Assembly: GCF_000170895.1 (NCBI RefSeq)
Contig: NZ_ABCS01000013.1
Span: 62,001 to 126,000 of the forward strand
DNA length: 64,000 nucleotides
Source: Plesiocystis pacifica SIR-1
GTDB taxonomy: Bacteria; Myxococcota_A; Polyangia; Nannocystales; Nannocystaceae
Direction: 5' to 3'
In this document: positions 43,497-54,329 of the stretch, piece after piece
Position numbering within the stretch: the stretch's first letter is position 1
How the letters are laid out: every line of letters begins with the position of its first letter
Translations under genes and position numbers: made by a program
The notes under the pieces: model-generated
What the model was told of the DNA's origin: nothing
What the model saw: only the letters and a program-made list of their open reading frames with translations
The model's database searches: none

Positions 43497-43544
43497 CGAG
43501 AGCGCCGCTCTCGAGACCACCATGACGGGTATCGCTCGTCATGG
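43497..43544 (+). other. Spacer hairpins between tRNA-like RNAs 2 and 3
   Basis: CGAGAG/CTCTCG at 43497-43513 and an 8-bp stem CCATGACG/CGTCATGG at 43520-43544. Both lack T-runs, so they may direct processing between the RNAs and are probably not terminators. Confidence 0.4.
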
Positions 43545-43574
43545 CTGGTGACCATCACAATCGAATAGCCACAT

Positions 43575-43704
43575 GCGCGCCGTAGCTCAATGGCAGAGCA
43601 CTTCACGCGGTCGTCCACGCCTTGCCCGGCGCGAGCTGGGCCGAAGGAATGATCGTTAGCGACTGTTAATCGTAGGGTTGTCGGTTCGAGTCCGACCGGC
43701 GCGC
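43575..43704 (+). ncRNA. tRNA-like RNA 3 with inserted Y-RNA module (anticodon GTT, Asn-like)
   Basis: A 130-nt cloverleaf: 8-bp acceptor (43575-43582/43697-43704), D arm (43585-43599), anticodon arm with loop CTGTTAA and anticodon GTT at 43665-43667 as in tRNA-Asn, and T arm (43680-43696). One anticodon-stem position (A-A) is unpaired. The insert has CGGTC/GATCG (43608-43612/43651-43655), TCC/GGA, internal loop ACGCCTT/CGAA and GCCCGGC/GCTGGGC closed by a GCGA tetraloop. No CCA is encoded. Its 3' end abuts the stop codon of the convergent uvrC gene. Compensating differences from RNAs 1 and 2 in every helix support the fold. Confidence 0.8.
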
Positions 43705-45864
43705 CTATCCCCCGCTCAAGCTCGCGTGGATCTGCTCGGCGAGCTTGGGCCCCACGCCCTTGACCTCGGCGAGCGCGTCCACGTCTGCTGCGCGGATCGC
43801 CTTGACCGTCCCGAAGTGCCGCAGCAGCGCCTTCTTGGTCGCCGGCCCCACGCCCTTGATGCCGTCGAGGGTCGAGGTCAGGGCTCGCTTGCCGCGGCGC
43901 TTGCGGTGGTGGGTGATCGCAAAGCGGTGCGCCTCGTCGCGGAGCCGGGTCATCAGGTAGAGCTCGGACGAGCCGTGGGCGAGGGCGATGGCGTCGCGCG
44001 CCCCGGGGACGAACACGCGCTCGGGCTTGACCTTGCCCTCATCGCTCTGGCCGTCGTCTTGCTCGGCGTCGGCCGTGGCCACGACGTAGTCGGCGAGGGC
44101 CTGGCCGGCGTACTCGCCCGCGACCTTGGCCTCGGCGTCTGCCTTTTCCTCCGCCGCGGCCTCGCGCAGCTCCTCGAGGCCCGCGCGGGTGGCCGTGGGC
44201 GCGAAGCGGCGCTCCTTGGCCAGCGACACCAGGTCGACGCCCTCGTCGCCCAGGGCGATGCCCATGTCCTGCATGGCGGCGATGACCCGGCCGAGCTGGC
44301 CCTTGCCGCCGTCGATGACGATCAGGTCGGGGAGCGCCCAGCTGTCGTCCTCGGCCCCGCGGTCGAGGGCCCGGCGGAAGCGGCGGGTCAGGACCTCGTA
44401 CATCGAGCGGAAGTCGTCGTTTTGGCGCTCGCCCTGGCTGAGCCCGGCGCCGCCGTCGTCGACCTGGCCCTTGATCTTGAAGTGGCGGTAGGCGGCCTTG
44501 TCGGGCTGGCCGTCGGTGAACACGACCATGGACGCGACCGGATCGCTGCCCTGGATGTGGCTGACGTCGTAGCACTCGATGCGCCGGGGCAGCCGGCTCA
44601 GGCGCAGGCGCTCGCGCAGCCGGGTCAGCGCCTGCTCGGCGTCGTCTCGCTTGCTGCGGCGGGTCGCAAAGTTGCTCGCGGCGTTGCGCTCGGCGAGCAG
44701 GGTCAGGCGCTTGCGGGGGCCTCGCTTGGGGACCTTGATGGCCACGCTGCGGCGGCGGTCGGCGAGCAGCTCCCCGCGCCGCTCGGACAGCCAGTCGGCC
44801 AGGGGCGCGGCGTCGTCCTCGGCCAGCTCGAAGGGCAAGAGCAGCTCCTCGGGGACCAGCGGGGCCTCGTCGTAGTAGGCCGAGAGGAAGCTCGACAGGA
44901 CCTCGGGGTCGGGGAGCTCCATGCCCGAGGCGCCGAAGCGCTGGCTGCCGATGAGCTTGCCGGCGCGCACGTGCATGACCACGAACTCGACGCTCCCGCC
45001 CTCGCGGTACATGCCGATGACGTCCTGGTCGAGCTCGTCGGTGCCGACGACCTCCTGGCGCTGGAGGCTGGTCTCGATCGCCCGCAGCTGGTCGCGGATC
45101 CGGGCGGCCTGCTCGAACTCGAGGTTCTCGGCCGCCGCCTCCATGCGCGCGCTCAGGCCCTTGACCAGCTCCGTGTGCCGGCCCGAGAGGAACAGGCCGA
45201 CGTCCTTGACCTGCTCGGCGTAGGCGCCCTCGTCGACCTCGTAGACGCAGGGCGCGGGGCAGCGGCCGATCTGATATTGCAGGCAGGGCCGCTTGCGGTT
45301 GCGGAGCACGAAGTCCGAGCAGGTCCGCAGCTGGAAGTGGCGGTTGACCACGCGCAGGGTGTGGCGGGCCGAGGTCGCCGAGTGGTAGGGGCCGTAGTAG
45401 TTGGCCTTGTCGCTGGCGATGTTGCGCACGACGTCGAGCTTGGGCCAGTCCTTGTCCGGGTCGAGGCGCAGCACCAGGTACTGCTTGTCGTCGCGGAGCT
45501 TGACGTTGAAGCGCGGGTGGTAGCGCTTGATCAGGTTGTTCTCGAGCAGCATCGCCTCCTTGTCGTTGGAGGTGATGACCGCCTCGATGTCGCCGAGGAT
45601 GCGGCCCAGGGTCGGGACGAAGCGCCGGGTGTCGTGGCCGTTGAAGTACTGGCGCACGCGCTGACGCAGGCGCCGGGCCTTGCCCACGTAGACCACCCGG
45701 CCCTTGCGGTCGCGCATCACGTAGACGCCCGGGTCCGCGGGCAGGCGCTCGACGAGCTCGACGAGCTGTTCGCGGTTGCGGGCCCGGGGCTTCCAGTCGG
45801 GGGGGATGTCGGCGGCCTCGTCGGCCGGCGCGAGGCGACGGCTTCGGGCCATGGCGGGGCTCAC
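43705..45864 (-). CDS. uvrC: Excinuclease ABC subunit C (UvrC)
   Basis: A 719-residue nuclease that makes both incisions in nucleotide excision repair. The GIY-YIG-type domain (GVYVM...RVVYVGKA, about 46-63) makes the 3' cut. A UVR motif near 230-265 contacts UvrB. The C-terminal RNase H-like domain (CYDVSHIQGSDPVASMVVF) makes the 5' cut, and two helix-hairpin-helix motifs (GVGPATKKALLRHFG, GVGPKLAEQI) end the protein. An acidic insert of about 50 residues (near 580-630, Ala/Glu/Asp-rich) enlarges the RNase H-like part. The GTG start overlaps the rseP stop by 4 nt (GTGA), so the two are translationally coupled. Confidence 0.97.
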   Translation of the reverse strand: MSPAMARSRRLAPADEAADIPPDWKPRARNREQLVELVERLPADPGVYVMRDRKGRVVYVGKARRLRQRVRQYFNGHDTRRFVPTLGRILGDIEAVITSNDKEAMLLENNLIKRYHPRFNVKLRDDKQYLVLRLDPDKDWPKLDVVRNIASDKANYYGPYHSATSARHTLRVVNRHFQLRTCSDFVLRNRKRPCLQYQIGRCPAPCVYEVDEGAYAEQVKDVGLFLSGRHTELVKGLSARMEAAAENLEFEQAARIRDQLRAIETSLQRQEVVGTDELDQDVIGMYREGGSVEFVVMHVRAGKLIGSQRFGASGMELPDPEVLSSFLSAYYDEAPLVPEELLLPFELAEDDAAPLADWLSERRGELLADRRRSVAIKVPKRGPRKRLTLLAERNAASNFATRRSKRDDAEQALTRLRERLRLSRLPRRIECYDVSHIQGSDPVASMVVFTDGQPDKAAYRHFKIKGQVDDGGAGLSQGERQNDDFRSMYEVLTRRFRRALDRGAEDDSWALPDLIVIDGGKGQLGRVIAAMQDMGIALGDEGVDLVSLAKERRFAPTATRAGLEELREAAAEEKADAEAKVAGEYAGQALADYVVATADAEQDDGQSDEGKVKPERVFVPGARDAIALAHGSSELYLMTRLRDEAHRFAITHHRKRRGKRALTSTLDGIKGVGPATKKALLRHFGTVKAIRAADVDALAEVKGVGPKLAEQIHASLSGG

Positions 45865-47156
45865 TCGGCGGGGGCGGGCTCGGCGGGGGCAGGCTCGGGC
45901 TTGGCCTCGGCTTCGGGGGCCGGGTCTTTAGCCGCAGGCTCGGGCTTGGCCTCGGCCTCGGGGGCCTTCTCGCCCTCTTCAGCCTCGGGCGCAGCCTCAC
46001 CCTCACCTTCGGACTCGCCGGCCTCGATCTTCATCGCCTCGGCCTCGAACTCCGCCGCGACCTGGCGCCACACCGGCCCCTTGTCGCCGCCGATGTCGTT
46101 GAACACGGTGACGTAGGCGACCATGCCCAGCAGCGCGATCATGCCGACCATGTGCACGCGCTCCTCGAGCATCTTGTTGGGCGGCCGGCGAGCGATGAGC
46201 TCGTAGAACAGGAACACCAGGCGCCCGCCGTCGAGGGCGGGGATGGGGAAGAGGTTGAACATGCCCAGGGCCGTGGAGATCAGCGCGCTGATCACCAGGA
46301 AGTCGATCACGCCCTGGTCGGCGCTGGTCTTGATGGCCTTGGCGATGGCCACGGGCCCGCCGACCTTGCCCTTGCTCTCGCCCTTGATGGCCTTGGCCAT
46401 GAACTGGAGCTGGCGCTTGGTCTGGGCGAAGGGCCACTCGACGCCCATCCACACGGCCTTGGCCGGGTTGACGGGCATGTAGTCGCCCTTGACGGCCAAG
46501 GTGGTGTTGAGCGCGGGGGCCTCGGCGTTGAGGGCCACGGGGAACTCGAGGGGCTCGACCTCGCCGCCCTCGGAGGTGCGCTCGACGCTGATGACCACCG
46601 TCTCGCCGAGCTTCTCCTTGGTCATCTCGATGACCTTGCCCTGGGCCTCGGGGCCGCGAACCTCTTCACCGTCAATGGCGATGATCTCGTCGCCGACCTC
46701 GAGGCCCGCGGCGGCGGCCGGGCTGCCGACCCCAAAACCGCCGATCTCGACGCCGACGGGCTCTTGCACGCCGACGGAGGCGAACACCCCGGCCATGATG
46801 ATGATCGCGGCGAGGTAGTTGGTGATCGGGCCGCCGGCGATGGCCAGGAGCCGGGCCCACAGCGGGCTGTCTCGGAAGTTGCGGTAGCCGACGGGGGCCG
46901 GGGGCAGGTTGCCCTCTTCGTCGAGGGAGTACTCCTCGGGCTCCATGCCGACGATGTGCACGTAGGCGCCGAAGGGGATCGCGCTGATGACGTACTCCGT
47001 GCCCTTGTAGGTGAACAGGCGGAGGATGACCGGGCCGATGCCGAACACGCTGAAGCGGTCGACGTGCATCCCGCCGATTTTGGCGCAGATGAAGTGACCG
47101 AACTCGTGGATGACGATCAGGAGCGAGAGGGCGAGAATGGCCAGGAGCCAGGACAC
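45861..47156 (-). CDS. rseP: Site-2 intramembrane zinc metalloprotease RseP (M50)
   Basis: A 431-residue inner-membrane protease that releases membrane-anchored regulators such as anti-sigma factors. The zinc site HEFGH (17-21) lies in the first membrane segment and the third zinc ligand is in FPIPALDGGRL near 312. One PDZ domain is visible (about 120-210); E. coli RseP has two. Four membrane segments are evident. The C-terminus has an extra tail of about 70 residues rich in Ala/Glu/Pro, absent from E. coli RseP. GTG start at 47156 with TATAGT 6 nt upstream; uvrC overlaps its stop. Confidence 0.93.
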   Translation of the reverse strand: MSWLLAILALSLLIVIHEFGHFICAKIGGMHVDRFSVFGIGPVILRLFTYKGTEYVISAIPFGAYVHIVGMEPEEYSLDEEGNLPPAPVGYRNFRDSPLWARLLAIAGGPITNYLAAIIIMAGVFASVGVQEPVGVEIGGFGVGSPAAAAGLEVGDEIIAIDGEEVRGPEAQGKVIEMTKEKLGETVVISVERTSEGGEVEPLEFPVALNAEAPALNTTLAVKGDYMPVNPAKAVWMGVEWPFAQTKRQLQFMAKAIKGESKGKVGGPVAIAKAIKTSADQGVIDFLVISALISTALGMFNLFPIPALDGGRLVFLFYELIARRPPNKMLEERVHMVGMIALLGMVAYVTVFNDIGGDKGPVWRQVAAEFEAEAMKIEAGESEGEGEAAPEAEEGEKAPEAEAKPEPAAKDPAPEAEAKPEPAPAEPAPAE

Positions 47157-47162
47157 CCCGGG

Positions 47163-47168
47163 ACTATA
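47163..47168 (-). promoter_or_regulatory. -10 element for rseP-uvrC
   Basis: On the minus strand TATAGT ends 6 nt before the GTG start at 47156, so the rseP-uvrC transcript is probably leaderless. Confidence 0.55.
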
Positions 47169-47174
47169 GTCGGC

Positions 47175-47834
47175 TCAGCGCCTGCGGTCGAAGTGGCCCA
47201 AGCCCACCCGGCCGAGGCGGCCGCGGACGAACAAGGTCGCGCGCTGGCGCAAGCCGTGATCGCGCGGCGGGCTCCAGGCCGCGTGCTGCCCGTGGGAGTC
47301 GAGCATGGCCTGAACCTCGCGTTGGGCGCTGACGAGCCCGCCGCGGTGCCAGCCGAGGGCCGCCTGGCCGAGGTTTCGCCCGACGGCGAGCACTTCGCCC
47401 GGGATGAGCGCGGCTGGATCGCCGCAGAAGACCTGGCGCGCCGCCCACAGAGCCCGATCGACCTCGAATGGCGCATCGACGATGAGCCACACCCGCCCGC
47501 GGGCCGTACGCGCGAGCTGGCGCACGGCCGTGCCCCGCGGGAGGTCCTGGATCGAGCGTAGCTCGGGCAACTTGCGGTGGAGGATGCTCAGCACGCTCAG
47601 CGTGTTGTCCCGGGAGCCCTCGTCGAGGGCGAGGAGCTCGTGACGCAGGGGCAGATCTCCGGAGATCGTGGCTTCCTCACGTTCACCCCGCTGGGGGGGC
47701 GTGGTCGTGTCTCGCCACTCGCCGGCCTCGAGCTCGGCGGCGAGGCTGCTGGCGACCTCCGCGGCGGCCCGGGCCATCTCGGGGAGGCGGGTCTCGTCGT
47801 CACGCAGGCACAGGGCGATGGACAGGTCGGGCAT
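47175..47834 (-). CDS. Glycosyltransferase family 2-like protein
   Basis: A 219-residue protein with an N-terminal SIALCLRDDETRLPEM strand-helix and an LALDEGSRDNTLSVL segment, the Asp-Gly-Ser-x-Asp-x-Thr pattern of GT-A glycosyltransferases. A central VWLIVDAPFEVD region stands where the metal-binding D-x-D would be, but the motif is weak. It is shorter than typical GT2 enzymes, so it may be a minimal or inactive member. Start ATG 47834 is taken because it begins directly at the first beta strand. It is upstream of, and may be cotranscribed with, rseP. Confidence 0.5.
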   Translation of the reverse strand: MPDLSIALCLRDDETRLPEMARAAAEVASSLAAELEAGEWRDTTTPPQRGEREEATISGDLPLRHELLALDEGSRDNTLSVLSILHRKLPELRSIQDLPRGTAVRQLARTARGRVWLIVDAPFEVDRALWAARQVFCGDPAALIPGEVLAVGRNLGQAALGWHRGGLVSAQREVQAMLDSHGQHAAWSPPRDHGLRQRATLFVRGRLGRVGLGHFDRRR

Positions 47835-48021
47835 GGCGGGGCGCAGGGAGCTTGACCCGGCCGATCACCGCGGGTCAAGGGAGGCCCCCGGCTGCTTCAA
47901 CATGTTGCGCGCAACGTCGGGCCGCCGCGGCCGATGAGGGAGGGCAGGCGCGTCTCGCTCGGGCCCCCGCCGCTTGCCATCCTCGTGTCCAGGCCCGAAC
48001 ATTCCCGAATCAGGAGCCGCC

Positions 48022-48618
48022 ATGGCCGGAATCAACAAAGTCATCCTCGTCGGTAACCTCGGGCGCGACCCCGAGCTTCGCTACACCCAAGGCGGCACGG
48101 CCGTCGCCCGCTTGTCCGTCGCCACCACCCGGCGCTGGCGCAACAAGCAGTCCAACGAGATGGTCGAGGAGACCGAGTGGCACCGTGTCACGGTGTGGGG
48201 CCAGACCGCAGAGCACTGCAACAACTACTTGTCCAAGGGCCGGCAGGTCTACGTCGAGGGTCGGCTCCAGACCCGCAGCTACGACGACAAGGAAGGCATC
48301 AAGCGCTACTCCACCGAGATCATCGCGGACACCGTGCAGTTCCTGGGCGGCCGTGATGGCGGCGGCGGTGGAGGTCGCGGAGGTGGCGGTGGCTACGACG
48401 GCGGAGGCGGAGGCGGCGGCTACGGAGGTGGCGGCGGCGGAGGCGGCTACGGAGGTGGCGGCGGAAGCAGCTACGGCGGTGGTGGTAGCGGAGGCGGCGG
48501 CTACGGAGGTGGCGGCGGCGGAGGCAACAGCGGCGGTGGAGGCCCCGCGCCCTACGACCCCGGCGACTACTCGCCCGTGGGCGGGGGCGGGGGCGACGAC
48601 GACGACATCCCCTTTTGA
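48022..48618 (+). CDS. ssb: Single-stranded DNA-binding protein (SSB)
   Basis: A 198-residue essential DNA-binding protein. The OB fold is at residues 1-110 ([23 protein letters not shown] at the start, with WHRVTVWG and [11 protein letters not shown]). A long Gly-rich linker with GGGGYGGGG repeats follows (about 115-185). It ends DDDDIPF, the acidic tip that recruits repair and replication proteins. GGAG 6-7 nt before the ATG fixes the start, although the frame is open further upstream. It is separate from the convergent RDD gene and is followed by an R3 repeat copy and a terminator. Confidence 0.97.
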   Translation: MAGINKVILVGNLGRDPELRYTQGGTAVARLSVATTRRWRNKQSNEMVEETEWHRVTVWGQTAEHCNNYLSKGRQVYVEGRLQTRSYDDKEGIKRYSTEIIADTVQFLGGRDGGGGGGRGGGGGYDGGGGGGGYGGGGGGGGYGGGGGSSYGGGGSGGGGYGGGGGGGNSGGGGPAPYDPGDYSPVGGGGGDDDDIPF

Positions 48619-48720
48619 TCTTGCCCCCACGGTCGGCTCGGAGCCGGGGACGCTTCGTCGCTCCCGCTCCTCCGCTCTGGCTTGGTGGGCAACGGGGGTC
48701 GCCCCCGAGAGTACGGCTCG
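48619..48720 (+). repeat. R3 intergenic repeat (copy 2, deleted form)
   Basis: Begins TTGCCCCCACGG and carries the GGGACGCTTCGTCGCTCC and TGGCTTGGTGGGCAA blocks of R3, but the segment between the last block and the GC hairpin is deleted. It immediately follows ssb and precedes a terminator. Confidence 0.65.
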
Positions 48721-48723
48721 AAC

Positions 48724-48759
48724 AAAAAGGGCAGCGCACGAAGCCGTGCGCTGCCTTTT
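48724..48759. terminator. Bidirectional intrinsic terminator
   Basis: An 11-bp stem GGCAGCGCACG/CGTGCGCTGCC closed by AAGC, with an A-run on the left and TTTT on the right, serves ssb and the convergent RDD gene. Confidence 0.85.
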
Positions 48760-48781
48760 CGTTTCGAGGGTGCGTCTCGGA

Positions 48782-49441
48782 TCAGCCGTCCGCGGCGACG
48801 ATGACCTTGGTGCTGGCGATGTGGTCGTGCAGGCAGCGACGCTGCTCGCCGAAGATCATCAGGGCGTCGACGAGCCCGAAGAAGGGGATGATCTGGTTAG
48901 CCACGCCGATGACCCAGCTGCGCAACAGCACGCCGTGGACGAAGTCGACGGGGCTGCCGTCCTCCATCACGATCCGGATGCCCATCCACTTCTTGGCCAG
49001 GCTCTGGCCCGTGGTCGAGATCAGGTACCACTGGTAGATGGCGAGGGCGAAGATGCCCACGAAGCCGAGCAGGCCCAGCGGAATGAGCTCGGCGCCGAAG
49101 CCAATGCCGGCGAAGATCGCCGGGACGACGTAGAGCATCCCGTCGACGATCGCCGCGCCGAGTCGAGTGCCGCGCTCGGCGAGGGGCTGGTGGAGCGCGG
49201 GGGTCGGGTTCGCCCAGGCCGTGTCGACGGCGGCGCTCGGCGGGGCGTAGGGGTTGTAGGCAGGCTGGCCGACGTTGGCCGGCACCCCTCCCGAGTTGGG
49301 TGGGTTCGAGGCGTAGGGGTTCGCCGCTTCGGAGCCGGGCGGCGCCGCGTAGGGATTTTGCGGGGGCAAGCCGTAGGGGTTTTGGTCCGGCGAGTTGGAG
49401 GCGTAGGGGTTGTCGTTCACGTGGCTCTCCAGCGTGGGCAT
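48782..49441 (-). CDS. RDD-family membrane protein with NPYA-rich leader
   Basis: A 219-residue protein. The N-terminus (about 1-75) is a disordered, Pro/Asn-rich stretch with repeated NPYAS/NPYA units. An RDD domain follows, beginning with the Arg-rich AERGTRLGAAIVDG and three hydrophobic segments, with WYLISTTGQSLAKKWMGIRIV and a final RRCLHDHIASTKVI. RDD proteins are poorly characterised small membrane proteins. A long acidic or ion-binding role is not evident here. Confidence 0.8.
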   Translation of the reverse strand: MPTLESHVNDNPYASNSPDQNPYGLPPQNPYAAPPGSEAANPYASNPPNSGGVPANVGQPAYNPYAPPSAAVDTAWANPTPALHQPLAERGTRLGAAIVDGMLYVVPAIFAGIGFGAELIPLGLLGFVGIFALAIYQWYLISTTGQSLAKKWMGIRIVMEDGSPVDFVHGVLLRSWVIGVANQIIPFFGLVDALMIFGEQRRCLHDHIASTKVIVAADG

Positions 49442-49626
49442 GCAGCGCTGACGTACAATCTTAGGCCGCCTCGTGTTCCGGTTCCATCACCGGCTGGGGA
49501 GCTTCGAAGTTGGGCGCGCATGGCAACCTTGCGCCGGATGCGCGATGTGGCTCGGAGTCTGCTCCAAAGTGGCGTGGTCTCCTGAATTCGACCTCCCGCG
49601 CGGTGAGACCGGCTAGCATGCCTGGG

Positions 49627-50181
49627 ATGGAGCGCGTCCCCCCCCGCCCTTTCGCCCGCCTCGTTCTCCCGTGTCTGGCCTCTGCCCTCCTCCTGGGTGT
49701 CTCGGCGTGCAAGCCTGCGGATGAGGAGGTGACCTACGACCCCGAGGAGGTCCTGGCGACGGCCGCCGACTACCAGACCGCGCTCGAGCGCCTCGACGTC
49801 GAGCCGGTTCCCTCGGTCCACGGCGACGGCATGGGCACGGCGGCCTTCTACGCCAACTCGGAGGCGGCCGAGGTGTTCCGCTCCATCGACCCCGGCGATC
49901 CCGACGCGACGGCGACCTTTCCCCGCGGCTCGATCCTGGTCAAGGAGAACTTCGACTCCGCGCAGATCTCCCACGGGATGCTCTCGGTCATGGCCAAGTT
50001 CGAGGAGGGCTACAACCCGCTGGGCAACGACTGGTTCTTCGCCATGGTCGACCTCGACGGCAACGTGCTCGACAACAAGGCGGGCAACGGGGCCGACGTC
50101 GAGTTCTGCCGCGACTGCCACTCGCAGATGGGCGCGGACACGGATCTGGTGATCGGCCTCGAGGCCGACCAGCTGCGCTGA
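49627..50181 (+). CDS. Cytochrome P460-like c-type haem lipoprotein
   Basis: A 184-residue exported protein with a signal peptide ending in VSAC (lipidated Cys28). A single c-type haem-binding motif CRDCH lies at 161-165 near the C-terminus. The body (ATFPRGSILVKENFD, WFFAMVDLDGNVL) matches the cytochrome P460 family, which binds haem with an unusual cross-link and can act on hydroxylamine or nitric oxide. The cross-linking Lys cannot be assigned from sequence alone. ATG 49627 is used because a TAGCAT box covers the alternative ATG at 49618. Confidence 0.8.
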   Translation: MERVPPRPFARLVLPCLASALLLGVSACKPADEEVTYDPEEVLATAADYQTALERLDVEPVPSVHGDGMGTAAFYANSEAAEVFRSIDPGDPDATATFPRGSILVKENFDSAQISHGMLSVMAKFEEGYNPLGNDWFFAMVDLDGNVLDNKAGNGADVEFCRDCHSQMGADTDLVIGLEADQLR

Positions 50182-50184
50182 GGC

Positions 50185-51261
50185 TCAGCGCTTTTTCTTG
50201 GCGGTCGCCTTCTTCTTGGCGGCCGTCTTTTTCTTGGCGGCCGCTTTTTTCTTGGCGGTCGCCTTGTTCTTGGCGGTCGCCTTGTTCTTGGCGGCCGCCT
50301 TCTTCTTGGCGGTCACCTTCTTGGCGGTCACCTCCTTGGTGGTCGCCTTCTTTTTGGCGGTCGCCTTCTTTTTGGCGGTCGCCTTCTTCGCCCGCTTCTT
50401 CGACACCTTCTTGCGCGGCTTGGCGACCTTCGGCTTGGGGCTGTCGTCGACCGCCGCGGCCGAGTCCGCGCCGCGCTCGAGCGAGGGCGGGTCGGCGCGC
50501 TCGGGGGACCAGCGCACGCTCCGGGGCCGCTTTGCCCGGCTCTTCCACAGCTCGAAGACCAGGAAGTAGGAGTGGTTCTTGCGCGCGTGGACCTGCTCGA
50601 GCAGGCGGCTGACGGCCGGCGCGTTGCTGCGCACGAGCACGAACAGGTCCTTGCAGTAAAAGCCCATGTCCTCGTAGCCCGTGATGATCTCGACGTGGGT
50701 CAGGCGCTGCTTGTTGGCGCTGACCTCGTCCTGGGTCTTGACGATGAGCTTGCCGCCGGGCTTGAGCACGCGCCGCGCCTCGAGCCCGGCGCGCAGGTAG
50801 AGATCGGTCACGGCGTCGTGCCACTTGGGCGCACCCTCGTCGGCCTGGTAGGTTCGGCCGTCGGCGTAGGCGTCGCGGAAGGCGGCGTGGGTGCCCGAGC
50901 CAGCCCGGTGGGTCTGCGAGCGGCGGAAGAAGCCCTCCATGTAGGGCGGGTCGAGGACGACGCAGTCGAGGCTGTCGTCTTCGTAGGGCAGTTCGCGACA
51001 ATCGACTGCGTCGCGATAGCGCACGAACATGTCCTGCTCTTTGATGGCGAGCTCGATGTCCGAGGCCCACAGCTCGTAGGTGCCGGGCTGAATCAGCTTC
51101 CAGAACACGCCCTTGCCGTAGGTGACGTCCGCGACGCGGCTGTGCACGGGGACGTGGAGCTCCATGATCCGTCGAAACAGCTCGGCGTTGTCACCGATGT
51201 GTGCCGATTGCACGAGCTTGGAGGTGCTCGTGCCGCCTTGAACGCGCTTGCCCGTGGCCAC
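50185..51261 (-). CDS. DNA methyltransferase with histone-H1-like C-terminal tail
   Basis: A 358-residue predicted N4-cytosine or N6-adenine DNA methyltransferase. [10 protein letters not shown] (45-54) is motif I, the SAM-binding loop, and LDPPY (103-107) is motif IV, the catalytic loop. No restriction gene is next to it, so it is an orphan enzyme. From about residue 275 to the end the sequence becomes a Lys/Ala-rich tail with repeated TAKKKA units ([14 protein letters not shown]), very like histone H1 or bacterial Hc1-type tails. That tail would bind DNA nonspecifically. Its stop is 4 nt from the convergent P460 gene. I know of no standard methyltransferase domain with such a tail. Confidence 0.8.
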   Translation of the reverse strand: MATGKRVQGGTSTSKLVQSAHIGDNAELFRRIMELHVPVHSRVADVTYGKGVFWKLIQPGTYELWASDIELAIKEQDMFVRYRDAVDCRELPYEDDSLDCVVLDPPYMEGFFRRSQTHRAGSGTHAAFRDAYADGRTYQADEGAPKWHDAVTDLYLRAGLEARRVLKPGGKLIVKTQDEVSANKQRLTHVEIITGYEDMGFYCKDLFVLVRSNAPAVSRLLEQVHARKNHSYFLVFELWKSRAKRPRSVRWSPERADPPSLERGADSAAAVDDSPKPKVAKPRKKVSKKRAKKATAKKKATAKKKATTKEVTAKKVTAKKKAAAKNKATAKNKATAKKKAAAKKKTAAKKKATAKKKR

Positions 51262-51396
51262 GGAGCGAACGCTACACGAAAGCGAAGGCCCGCGGAGCCG
51301 GCGCGGCCCAGCGAGCCGCGCTCACCCATGAAAATCCGGCAAATTTGCGCGAATCGGGGCGATCCGAGGGCTATGGGGACACCCGCGGGACTGCGC

Positions 51397-51402
51397 TATA
51401 GT
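51397..51402 (+). promoter_or_regulatory. -10 element upstream of aconitase
   Basis: TATAGT lies about 72 nt before the GTG at 51475, giving a leader of about 65 nt, longer than most genes here. No riboswitch structure was noticed in that leader. Confidence 0.4.
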
Positions 51403-51474
51403 CCGCCCGCCGAGCGGCCCCTCGACCCTCCCGAGCCGGCCCTGCACCGCAACCTGATCAGCGAGAAGCAACCC

Positions 51475-54198
<2,724 letters not shown>

Positions 54199-54219
54199 GG
54201 GCGCTCCGCCTTCGCCGGG

Positions 54220-54252
54220 GACCCTCGGAGCTGCGGCTCCGGGGGTCTTTTC
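54220..54252 (+). terminator. Intrinsic terminator of acnA
   Basis: A 12-bp stem GACCCTCGGAGC/GCTCCGGGGGTC with one G-T wobble, loop TGCG, followed by TTTTC. Confidence 0.8.
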
Positions 54253-54329
54253 GCATGAGCCTGGCCAGATGACGGGCCAGATCGACGAGGCTCGTGCAAG
54301 ACCAACTCGCGGGGGCCGAAGAGGCAGCG

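Noticed and set aside
43226..43657. The extra bases in the tRNA-like genes as introns (group I or archaeal type)
   Set aside because: At about 58 nt they are too short for group I introns, they lie before the anticodon stem instead of within the anticodon loop, and they share a Y-RNA Ro-binding fold next to a Ro60 gene.
43199..43704. Ordinary tRNA genes
   Set aside because: Length (130-133 nt), an inserted conserved module, 8-bp acceptors and a broken anticodon stem in the first make ordinary tRNA status unlikely, though a role in translation is not excluded for the second and third.
50198..50569. A plus-strand open frame with repeated FFLAVA hydrophobic segments
   Set aside because: It is the antisense reading of the Lys/Ala-rich tail of the methyltransferase and has no signal of its own.
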